This document shows positions 1 through 4,816 of a DNA stretch of 5,516 nt, in pieces. Position numbers and translations under genes: made by a program. The stretch covers positions 1 to 5,516 of the forward strand of contig CAJFUU010000267.1 of NCBI GenBank assembly GCA_904420265.1. Reading direction: 5' to 3'. The notes under the pieces are model-generated. The model worked only from the letters and a program-made list of their open reading frames with translations, had not been told where the DNA came from and did not search any database. Each line of letters opens with the position of its first letter. The first letter of the stretch is position 1. The DNA comes from an uncultured Clostridia bacterium (GTDB lineage: Bacteria; Bacillota; Clostridia; Christensenellales; Aristaeellaceae).

Positions 1-146
1 CGTAAGGCAAAGCCGCATGCGCAACAGCCGGTTATAAAAAATCGAACCAATTCAAACATCCTCCTGAAGGCGCCTGCCTTTGGGAGGATGTTTGTATTGG
101 TTCGGATTTTTATAACCGTCCGTTGCGCATACGGCTTTGCCTTACG
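1..146. repeat. Long imperfect palindrome (64-bp arms, 18-nt centre)
   Basis: Bases 1-64 are the reverse complement of 83-146 with six mismatches by my alignment (58 of 64 positions pair). The 18-nt centre (65-82) can itself fold: AAGGC (67-71) pairs with GCCTT (76-80) around GCCT. The element runs from the window edge into the 3' end of the minus-strand gene, covering its TAA (142-144) and last sense codon. The outer arms (about 1-32 and 115-146) lie beyond the part needed for a terminator. The scattered mismatches show the arms have diverged and are not an exact fold-back. It could be a MITE-like insertion, an exaggerated intergenic hairpin, or the junction of two convergent genes. The left limit is unknown because the window starts there. 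Confidence 0.9.
33..112. terminator. Bidirectional intrinsic terminator inside the palindrome
   Basis: The core stem is GAACCAAtwCAAACATCCTCC (about 44-64) against its partner at 83-103. It is flanked by an A-run on the left (37-41) and a T-run on the right (107-111). Read on the minus strand, the stem is followed by ATTTTTTATA; on the plus strand by ATTTTTATA. It therefore fits a Rho-independent terminator for both directions: for the minus-strand membrane protein gene ending at 142, and for any convergent gene left of the window. The assignment rests on the visible stem and U-runs and on standard terminator architecture. Confidence 0.75.
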
Positions 147-990
147 CCTCTCCCGGAGCGACCGTCGTCTGCGCCGTTTCGGCGGCAGGTTCGGGCGAGT
201 TCTCAATGCGAATCGGGGTGATGATCTCGCCGCTGCGCACGGCGAAGTTTGTGGTGTCGGGGAAGCGATAGGTAAGCTGGGCTTCGTAACCGTCGTTTGT
301 ACACAGAAGTACGACCGCCAGCGTGTAAACATCGTCGCTGTATTCCGAAACGTCTATGTAGACCCGGAAGTCGGAATCGGCAAGGTTCTGACCCACGCCA
401 TCGTGCTCGATGCCGGTGATGCCCTCCTCGCTGGTGGTGAGATAGGACATAATCAAGCCCGTGGAGTTCTGCACCACAACCAGGTAACACGAACTGTTTT
501 CGCCGTTATAATAAGGGTTTTCGTAATACGCGTAGCCCTCGATTTCCATAATCTGGTAATTGTCCACAGCAGAGACATAGCAATCGGTAATCGCGGCGCG
601 CACATCGCTGGAAACAGGCGGTATATTTTCCGCGCTGCGCGGCTGCGGGGCCGCCAGCATGCTCTGGGGAATGCTGGTGGGTTCCGGCGTGGGCGAGGGC
701 GTCGGTTCCGGGGTAGGCGTAGCCGGCGTGGGCGTCGGCGTGGCATACGGCGGCAGCGTGGCGTCCTCTTCCGGGGTGGGCGAGGGCGTGGGGGAAGGCG
801 TGGGCGTCGGCGTAGCCTCGGGCACCACATAGGGCCGAAGCGTATTGGCGGGCTGCTGGCCGTCCACTTCGTAAGTCGCCGAAACCAGGAGGTAATACAG
901 CACCACCAGGATAACTACCAGCAGTATAAGCCCCATGGAAAAGCGTATAACCGCCGAACTTATGCCTTTGCGAAAAAAGCCCTTGCGCAT
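142..990 (-). CDS. Membrane-anchored protein with Pro/Thr-rich stalk and extracytoplasmic domain
   Basis: The protein has 282 residues and I cannot name a family for it. A short basic N-terminus (MRKGFFRKG) precedes one hydrophobic segment at about residues 17-38, with no cleavage-site motif. It is probably a signal anchor, with the C-terminus outside. Residues 57-105 are an alternating Pro/Thr/Ser/Glu low-complexity stalk typical of wall-spanning linkers. Residues about 128-262 look like a beta-rich globular domain (for example DNYQIMEIEGYAYYEN, then FRVYIDVSEYSDDVYTL). The pattern of an 'I-E-G-Y/W' strand followed by 'F-x-x-x-I-D-x-S' is reminiscent of beta-sandwich modules in clostridial surface proteins; that is my inference. 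The C-terminal 20 residues are again Pro/Ala/Thr-rich. The start at 990 is chosen because AAGGAG lies 7 nt upstream and a strong promoter about 37 nt upstream. The longer in-frame start at 1239 would run through both promoters and into the next gene. The gene is apparently monocistronic and ends inside the palindromic terminator. Confidence 0.85.
   Translation of the reverse strand: MRKGFFRKGISSAVIRFSMGLILLVVILVVLYYLLVSATYEVDGQQPANTLRPYVVPEATPTPTPSPTPSPTPEEDATLPPYATPTPTPATPTPEPTPSPTPEPTSIPQSMLAAPQPRSAENIPPVSSDVRAAITDCYVSAVDNYQIMEIEGYAYYENPYYNGENSSCYLVVVQNSTGLIMSYLTTSEEGITGIEHDGVGQNLADSDFRVYIDVSEYSDDVYTLAVVLLCTNDGYEAQLTYRFPDTTNFAVRSGEIITPIRIENSPEPAAETAQTTVAPGEA
676..822 (-). repeat. Pro/Thr-codon low-complexity repeat
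   Basis: This stretch encodes the stalk of the membrane protein. It is a degenerate run of short units such as GGCGTGGGCGTCGG on the plus strand (Thr-Pro codons on the minus strand). An acidic interruption (EED) splits it into two blocks at about residues 57-73 and 84-105. Such short in-frame repeats are prone to length change by slippage. On the plus strand they create a spurious Gly/Arg-rich open frame. Confidence 0.85.
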
Positions 991-997
991 AGAAACG

Positions 998-1003
998 CTC
1001 CTT
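998..1003 (-). promoter_or_regulatory. Ribosome binding site that fixes the start at 990
   Basis: AAGGAG on the minus strand lies 7 nt before the ATG at 990. The motif and spacing are identical to those of the divergent gene at 1178. It rules out the longer in-frame start at 1239. Confidence 0.85.
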
Positions 1004-1026
1004 ATGCGATAATTCCAAACAACACC

Positions 1027-1055
1027 ATTGTATATGTTTGTGGGCATACTGTCAA
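1027..1055 (-). promoter_or_regulatory. Sigma-A promoter of the membrane protein gene
   Basis: On the minus strand, TTGACA (1055-1050) is followed by a 17-nt spacer and TACAAT (1032-1027). The -35 is a perfect consensus and the -10 is one mismatch from TATAAT. Transcription would start near 1020, leaving a leader of about 30 nt before the ATG at 990. The sequence suggests a strong housekeeping promoter. Confidence 0.85.
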
Positions 1056-1118
1056 GGCGCTTCGGGAAACGTTGAAAAATTGTCGCAATGCCCGCGGCCG
1101 CAAAGGCAGGGCTGCGCG

Positions 1119-1147
1119 TTGACAGGCGGGACGATTCGGTATACAAT
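1119..1147 (+). promoter_or_regulatory. Sigma-A promoter of the NYN/OST-HTH gene
   Basis: TTGACA (1119-1124), a 17-nt spacer, then TACAAT (1142-1147). Both hexamers and the spacer length are the same as in the divergent promoter 63 bp away. Transcription would start near 1154, giving a leader of about 24 nt that carries AAGGAG at 1165-1170. Confidence 0.88.
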
Positions 1148-1177
1148 AGAAGCAGCAATTGAACAAGGAGTTTTACT

Positions 1178-2164
1178 GTGGGCAAGGCAAATTTTGCGGT
1201 TTTTGTGGATTTGGAAAACGTGGGCGCAAAGGAATCCATGCTGCGCTACATCATTGAAAAGGTCAAAATTCGCGGAGATATACTGTTGGGCAAGGTATAC
1301 GGCTATACCGACCGCTATTCGGATCTCAAGCAATGCCTTTTATCCAACACGTTTTCGGTGGTGCCGTCGCTGCGCTACGGCAAGTGCCAGAAGAACAATC
1401 TGGACATTCAGTTGGTCATCGACGCCATGGAGGTGGCCTATCGCAATTCCCTCATCGACAGTTTTTGCATCGTTTCCGGAGACAGCGACTATCAGCCCCT
1501 GGTGGCCAAGCTCAAAAGCATGGGCAAACACGTATTGGGCATTTCGCGTTCGGAAGCTGCTTCGGAAATTTTCATCAACGCCTGTAACGAATTTATTTTT
1601 CTGGAAAACGTGGCGGTCAAGCGCCCGGCGGTCAAAAAGGGCCGCGCCAAGGAAAACAACGTCGGCGACGGCGATGTGAACGAACTGGTGACGCAGGTTA
1701 TCACCATTCTCGAAGACCAGGACGAGGAGCAAATGTACGCCAGCGAACTCAAGGACACGCTTACCCGCCTGCGCCCCGACTTCTCCGAGCGCAACTACGG
1801 CTGCGCAACCTTTGGAAAACTCATGGCCGTGCTGGCGGACAAAGCGCCCAAGCTGCGCGTGTGGACCGACCAGAGTTCTCTCATGGTGGGCCTGTCCACC
1901 GCGGACGCGCAGCAGAGCCCCAAGCTGGACAAGACCAATTGGCTGCCGGCGTTTACGCAGGCGCTGGAACGCTTTAAAAACGACGGCTTTGACCGCGTCA
2001 ACCCCTCCATCCTCAAAGCCACCATACAGGCCGATTATCCGGATTTCGACGAAAAGCAAATCGGTTTCAAGCGCTTCAGCGACGTTATGAAAGCCCTGGA
2101 AAAGCAAAAGCTGCTGGTGGTGGAAATGGATGAAGCGCACACCATGCTGCTGAAAATCTGTTGA
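1178..2164 (+). CDS. NYN (PIN-like) nuclease domain protein with two OST-HTH/LOTUS domains
   Basis: The protein has 328 residues and starts at GTG, with AAGGAG 7 nt upstream. Residues about 5-147 form a NYN domain of the LabA/limkain type. FVDLENV supplies the first acidic residue (D11), NNLDIQLVIDAM the second cluster (D76, D82), and VSGDSDYQPLV the third (D102, D104). These match the metal-binding carboxylates expected of PIN-fold RNases, so the site looks intact. A charged linker (about 148-164) leads to two OST-HTH/LOTUS domains, at about 165-240 and 253-327. Each has the signature helix plus 'G-F-x-K-F-S-D-V/L' element (NYGCATFGKLMAVL; IGFKRFSDVMKAL). Known OST-HTH domains bind RNA, and the same domain pairing occurs in eukaryotic MARF1/limkain-b1. 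A cytoplasmic, metal-dependent RNase with RNA-guided specificity is the reasonable inference; the substrate is unknown. It has its own promoter and seems monocistronic. No toxin-antitoxin partner or CRISPR gene is adjacent. Confidence 0.92.
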   Translation: MGKANFAVFVDLENVGAKESMLRYIIEKVKIRGDILLGKVYGYTDRYSDLKQCLLSNTFSVVPSLRYGKCQKNNLDIQLVIDAMEVAYRNSLIDSFCIVSGDSDYQPLVAKLKSMGKHVLGISRSEAASEIFINACNEFIFLENVAVKRPAVKKGRAKENNVGDGDVNELVTQVITILEDQDEEQMYASELKDTLTRLRPDFSERNYGCATFGKLMAVLADKAPKLRVWTDQSSLMVGLSTADAQQSPKLDKTNWLPAFTQALERFKNDGFDRVNPSILKATIQADYPDFDEKQIGFKRFSDVMKALEKQKLLVVEMDEAHTMLLKIC

Positions 2165-2167
2165 CAT

Positions 2168-2241
2168 CTTCCGCGCAGGCGTGGCGTTCGAAAAAGCCAA
2201 CAGACTGCCGGCGTGATGGGAAGACCTGCGAGACGCGGAAG
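2168..2241 (+). terminator. Possible structured 3' end of the NYN gene transcript
   Basis: Four bases after the stop codon, CTTCCGC (2168-2174) and GCAGG (2175-2179) pair with GCGGAAG (2235-2241) and CCTGC (2225-2229). This leaves a 5-nt bulge on one side. A U-run is missing, so it is not a canonical intrinsic terminator. It may instead protect the 3' end or only slow polymerase. The stem is clear; the role is a guess. Confidence 0.35.
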
Positions 2242-2251
2242 CGAACTGGCA

Positions 2252-2271
2252 TACAGGGGATCTTCTCTGTA
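2252..2271. other. Hairpin TACAGGGG/TCTCTGTA
   Basis: TACAGGGG (2252-2259) pairs with TCTCTGTA (2264-2271) around ATCT, with three of the eight pairs counting as G-U or needing wobble. No U-run follows. It is a structured element in the intergenic region with no assigned role. Confidence 0.4.
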
Positions 2272-2306
2272 CATGCGTAACCGCGGGTTGCAGGTGTTGC
2301 CGGAAG

Positions 2307-2331
2307 GAGACTTTGCCGCGTGTCGAAGTTT
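2307..2331 (+). repeat. 25-bp direct repeat, copy 1
   Basis: GAGACTTTGCCGCGTGTCGA followed by AGTTT. A second copy with a single mismatch occurs at 2660-2684, 353 bp away. Each copy contains a short internal inverted repeat (ACTT-TGCC against GGCGAAGT in copy 2). Confidence 0.8.
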
Positions 2332-2629
2332 CAGCCGTCAAATCCCTTCAAGAGGGCGCGAGAGGGCGGAAACCCTTTCGCACTTTCATCGCGCGCCGCG
2401 GCGTGTACGCTGTGGGCAGGGCGTTTTTTGCGTCGGAAGAATCCTTTCCAGAGCAAAACCGTTTCCTGGCCGTTTCCGCACCCGGAAATCCGCAGGATTC
2501 CACCGGAACCGATGGGGCCGGAGGCGCAGAACCCCCTGGATTCTGCGTTTTGCCAAAGGCAAAATTGCCGCGGCTCAAATTGGAAGTTTAAGGCGCGGCG
2601 CCCGGCGGGGGCGATGCTTCCCGTCCGCC

Positions 2630-2687
2630 AGCTTGTCAAAAATCTCTTCTTGACAAACTGAGACTTTGCCGCGTGGCGAAGTTTGTC
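2630..2687. other. Cluster of mutually exclusive stem-loops
   Basis: Three segments are involved: AGCTTGTCAA (2630-2639), TTGACAAACT (2650-2659) and AGTTTGTC (2680-2687). The middle segment can pair with the first (9 of 10 positions) or with the third (8 of 8), but not both. In the second fold the inner part ACTTTGCC-GCGT-GGCGAAGT also pairs. The layout resembles an attenuator-like switch, but no gene directly follows it on either strand. Confidence 0.5.
2660..2684 (+). repeat. 25-bp direct repeat, copy 2
   Basis: Matches 2307-2331 with one mismatch (GTGGCG instead of GTGTCG). It overlaps the alternative stem-loop cluster. Confidence 0.8.
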
Positions 2688-2920
2688 CTTCGCGCCGGCG
2701 TTGCCCGTCCCGCAGGGCTTGGCAAACGCGCCGCGGGATGCACAAATTGTTCCCGCCTCCCGCTTTATCAGGACAGTTTTTGCGCTTGCGGGTTTTGTCT
2801 GCGCCTTGCGGCCGTCCTCGCGGCGCTTCTTGCTTGACGGCCAGATTTGTCTTTTATGGCCCTGCGCCCGCCGGCAACGGCAAAGCCGCCGCAAATGAGC
2901 AAGCAACAAAAGAAAATGGA

Positions 2921-2926
2921 TGGAGG
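2921..2926 (+). promoter_or_regulatory. Ribosome binding site of the DUF3788 gene
   Basis: TGGAGG lies 8 nt before the ATG at 2935. An in-frame ATG at 2920 would overlap this motif and has no site of its own, so 2935 is preferred. Confidence 0.75.
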
Positions 2927-2934
2927 TAGCCGCC

Positions 2935-3363
2935 ATGCCTGATGGAATTCCCAACGCCGGGCAAATGACAACGCTGGTTGGAAAAACCCTCTATGCGATA
3001 TGGAATCAGCTATGCGCATCCATTGATGAAAAATACGATATGGATCATTTGTGGGGCAAAGGCGGTAAAGCCTGGACATATGAATATAAATACCGTCGGG
3101 GCGGTAAAACTCTGTGCGCGCTGTATGCAAGGGAAAATTGCATAGGGTTTATGGTTATCCTGGGAAAAGATGAACGCCTGAAATTTGAAAAGGACAGGGA
3201 CAATTACGCAAGGGAAATTCAAAGAGTTTACGATGAAGCGCAAACTTATCACGATGGGAAATGGCTGATGTTTGAGCCTACAGACACTTCTTTGTTTGAC
3301 GATTTTATCAGGCTGTTGGAAATGAAAAGGAAACCGAACAGAAAACAGCGCATGAATCCATAA
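2935..3363 (+). CDS. DUF3788 family protein
   Basis: The protein has 142 residues and resembles DUF3788 (PF12663), whose biochemical function is not known to me. The features I match to the family are an N-terminal helix with LYAIWNQLCASIDEKY, an aromatic strand pair (WTYEYKYRRGGKTLCALYARENCIGFMVILG), a charged helix (about 75-100) and the late DGKWLMFEPTD segment. A final helix (FDDFIRLLEMKRKP) follows. Length is normal for a single-domain member. There is no signal peptide or membrane segment, so it is probably a small soluble cytoplasmic protein. It sits alone between two long non-coding stretches, with no obvious promoter. Its base composition is visibly more AT-rich than that of the flanks and other genes (many AAA, GAT, TAT and TTT codons), which would fit recent acquisition. 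Family assignment is from pattern recognition only. Confidence 0.82.
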   Translation: MPDGIPNAGQMTTLVGKTLYAIWNQLCASIDEKYDMDHLWGKGGKAWTYEYKYRRGGKTLCALYARENCIGFMVILGKDERLKFEKDRDNYAREIQRVYDEAQTYHDGKWLMFEPTDTSLFDDFIRLLEMKRKPNRKQRMNP

Positions 3364-3390
3364 CTTCCCATTCCGATTTGCCGCAAATAG

Positions 3391-3430
3391 TAAAAAAGCG
3401 CACAACCGGATAAAACGCCCATGCGCGCTT
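3391..3430 (-). terminator. Minus-strand intrinsic terminator
   Basis: On the minus strand, AAGCGCGCA (3430-3422) pairs with TGTGCGCTT (3404-3396), including one G-U pair. The loop is 17 nt and TTTTTT follows directly (3397-3392). It points left, toward the end of the DUF3788 gene. It would stop a minus-strand transcript such as read-through from the nucleotidase gene, whose stop codon is about 400 nt upstream. Confidence 0.65.
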
Positions 3431-3520
3431 GCATACAGCGGCAAAATATCCAGCGAGCAGTCGCAGCCTGAAGGGTATGCGTATATCCGCAAAATGGCGT
3501 TTCCCTGCATAGCGGAAAAG

Positions 3521-3560
3521 GACGGGCAAAAGCAATCGCTTCTTACCCGTCTTTCTTCGT
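3521..3560 (+). terminator. Terminator-like hairpin downstream of the DUF3788 gene
   Basis: GACGGG (3521-3526) pairs with CCCGTC (3546-3551), with an inner AAGC/GCTT stem (3530-3533, 3538-3541), followed by TTTCTTCG. The T-run is interrupted. It lies 158 nt past the stop codon, so it could end the DUF3788 transcript. On the minus strand the same stem is followed by CTTTTCC, so weak bidirectional action is possible. Confidence 0.4.
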
Positions 3561-3828
3561 GCCTTATATAGCGGCCGCCTTTTTTCGCTTGCGGATGGAT
3601 ACCGTTAAAACGGAAGCATAGGCAGCAATGCCCGGCCCCCTGGCGGAACGCCACCTGTCCAAATGCCGGCAGAAACGCCTGCAAAATCGTTCCCTCGAAT
3701 GCATTTTTGCGCAACCAGCGCCCATTTGCCGGAGAAATCCGCCGCCTTGCAAAGCGGCCATGGCGAAGGCCTTGCCTGTCCGCACAAGGCTATCTGTCTG
3801 CCCGGATTCCGCCTTGGCGGACGTTTTG

Positions 3829-4512
3829 TCATTGCAGGGCGACGTCGGGCAGGCGGCGGATATCGTCTATTTCATAGCGAATGCGGTATTCCGCGGGGGC
3901 GACCTTGCCCTCCGGGTTGAACCAACAGGCGTCCACGCCGGCGCGGTTGGCGGCAAGCATATCGCTGGTGAGGCTGTCGCCCACCATCAGGGCGCGCCCG
4001 GGCTCGACGCCGTTCAGAGCCTCCAATGCGGCAAAGAGCATGCGCGGATCGGGCTTTTGAAAGCCCATTTCTCCGGAGATAATGAACGCGGAAACATATT
4101 TTTGCAGCGGAGAACGCGCCATGCGCCCCCGCTGCACAGACGATATGCCGTTGGTAACCACAGCCACCGGCAAGCGCGCGGCCACGGCCTGCACCGCCTC
4201 CAACGCCCCAGGCAAAAGCATGCCCTGTCGGGCCAGCGCCTCGGTGTAGGCTTCGCCCACTTCCTGTGGATCGGCCTCTATTTTGTAATAATGAAGAAAA
4301 TCGCGGAAGCGCCGCACGCGCAACTCCGCCTGCGTCACTTCCCCGCGCTCAAACGCCTCCCAGCAGGCCTTGTTGAGGCGATGGTAAACTTGCGGCGCCG
4401 TCTCGTCCACAATGCCAAGCCCCCGGATGATTTCACCGATGGCGTTTTTTTCTGCGCCGCGAAAGTCAAACAGCGTGTCGTCTGCATCAAGCAGTATAGC
4501 GTCATATCGCAT
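3829..4512 (-). CDS. yjjG: HAD hydrolase, YjjG/YfnB-type noncanonical pyrimidine nucleotidase
   Basis: The protein has 227 residues, close to the roughly 225 of E. coli YjjG. HAD motif I is LLDADDTLFDF, with nucleophile D9 and acid/base D11. Motif II is VVTNG (T120), motif III the lysine in FQKPDP (K153), and motif IV VGDSLTSD (D179, D184). Residues about 16-100 form a C1 helical cap. The LPGA, ITNG-like and 'isgE-G-KP' blocks align well with YjjG. Family members dephosphorylate pyrimidine nucleoside 5'-monophosphates, including modified ones, as a house-cleaning activity in the cytoplasm; this activity is inferred here. All catalytic residues seem present. The start at 4512 is preferred over the in-frame ATG at 4536 because AAGGAG lies 6 nt upstream. 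The gene stands alone on the minus strand. No good promoter is visible, and the nearest U-run terminator downstream is at 3391-3430. Confidence 0.9.
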   Translation of the reverse strand: MRYDAILLDADDTLFDFRGAEKNAIGEIIRGLGIVDETAPQVYHRLNKACWEAFERGEVTQAELRVRRFRDFLHYYKIEADPQEVGEAYTEALARQGMLLPGALEAVQAVAARLPVAVVTNGISSVQRGRMARSPLQKYVSAFIISGEMGFQKPDPRMLFAALEALNGVEPGRALMVGDSLTSDMLAANRAGVDACWFNPEGKVAPAEYRIRYEIDDIRRLPDVALQ

Positions 4513-4518
4513 GGCTTT

Positions 4519-4524
4519 CTCCTT
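4519..4524 (-). promoter_or_regulatory. Ribosome binding site that fixes the nucleotidase start
   Basis: AAGGAG on the minus strand, 6 nt before the ATG at 4512. The alternative in-frame ATG at 4536 would place this motif inside the coding sequence. Confidence 0.8.
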
Positions 4525-4604
4525 TGTAAAACGCATTCATGGAAAGAAGCGCCGCGCTTTCAGGCGTTTCTTTCCCGGCAAAACGGACAATATCCCAGGC
4601 TGTC

Positions 4605-4627
4605 AAAAAAGCAGCAAAACTGCTTTT
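4605..4627 (-). terminator. Minus-strand intrinsic terminator upstream of the nucleotidase gene
   Basis: On the minus strand, AAAAGCAG (4627-4620) pairs with CTGCTTTT (4614-4607) around TTTTG, and the U-run continues as TTTTTT through 4605. The stem is AU-rich with a GCAG core, so of moderate strength. It would shield the nucleotidase gene from transcription coming from the tandem-repeat side. Confidence 0.55.
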
Positions 4628-4816
4628 GGGGAAGCGCCGTCTGCAAAAGGGCTTCGGTTCCTTGCAAAATTGGCCTTTTTGCCATGGGAAGCATCGTTTT
4701 GAGGGCATATCTCCGATAATGGCAAATTTTTTAACCGCATTCCTGCAGTTGCGCCCCAGAACTTTGCGCGACTTTTCTTCTCACAGCTTTTAGGGAAAGC
4801 CGGATAATATCCGCAG

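Larger units (their letters stand above)
2165..2934. other. 770-bp non-coding region rich in hairpins and repeats
   Basis: I find no credible gene here. Open frames exist on both strands, but they lack ribosome binding sites, overlap one another, and give Arg/Pro/Ala-rich products of low plausibility. Visible structures include a nested inverted repeat just after the NYN gene (2168-2241), a hairpin at 2252-2271 and a 7-bp stem at 2525-2547 (CGCAGAA/TTCTGCG). There is also a tight palindrome TTTTGCC-AAA-GGCAAAA (2548-2564), a 25-bp direct repeat (2307 and 2660) and a stem-loop cluster at 2630-2687. No clear promoter for the DUF3788 gene is visible. Confidence 0.6.
3364..3828. other. 465-bp non-coding region between convergent genes
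   Basis: This lies between the DUF3788 gene (plus) and the nucleotidase gene (minus). Frames open on either strand have no ribosome binding sites and no recognisable motifs. I see a minus-strand terminator (3391-3430), a terminator-like hairpin (3521-3560), and several short GC-rich inverted repeats (3741-3758, 3769-3790, 3808-3821). A decayed gene cannot be excluded, but I recognise no remnant. Confidence 0.6.
4513..4816. other. Non-coding leader region upstream of the nucleotidase gene
   Basis: About 300 bp hold a terminator-like hairpin (4605-4627) and a short odd palindrome CGGATA-A-TATCCG (4801-4813) just before the tandem array. A minus-strand TTGACA (4606-4601) has no convincing -10 at the right distance, so the nucleotidase promoter remains unlocated. 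Small open frames on both strands have no ribosome binding sites. Confidence 0.55.

Noticed and set aside
88..1122. 344-codon plus-strand open frame opposite the membrane protein gene
   Set aside because: It is the antisense shadow of the Pro/Thr stalk, giving an Arg/Gly-rich product. It has no ribosome binding site, and the minus-strand gene has a promoter, a ribosome binding site and a sensible architecture.
991..1239. N-terminal extension of the minus-strand membrane protein to 1239
   Set aside because: It would overlap both promoters and the start of the NYN gene. It would also move the basic N-terminus and membrane anchor inside the protein; AAGGAG sits right before 990.
2834..2860. TTGACG followed by TTTTAT or TATGGC as a DUF3788 promoter
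   Set aside because: The spacers would be 12 or 15 nt and the -10 matches are poor.
2331..2954. 207-codon minus-strand open frame
   Set aside because: No ribosome binding site, Arg/Ala/Gly-rich with no recognisable motif, and it overlaps the start of the DUF3788 gene and the stem-loop cluster.
3010..3714. 234-codon minus-strand open frame opposite DUF3788
   Set aside because: It is antisense to a gene with a family match, has no ribosome binding site, and gives a Phe/Cys-rich product without motifs.
3808..3821. TCCGCC-TT-GGCGGA as the nucleotidase terminator
   Set aside because: The loop is only two bases and no U-run follows on the minus strand.
4601..4606. Minus-strand TTGACA as the nucleotidase -35 box
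   Set aside because: No acceptable -10 lies 16-18 nt downstream, and the hexamer is part of the U-run after a terminator hairpin.
3628..4719. 363-codon plus-strand open frame opposite the nucleotidase
   Set aside because: It is the shadow of a gene with all four HAD motifs, has no ribosome binding site, and has no recognisable domain.
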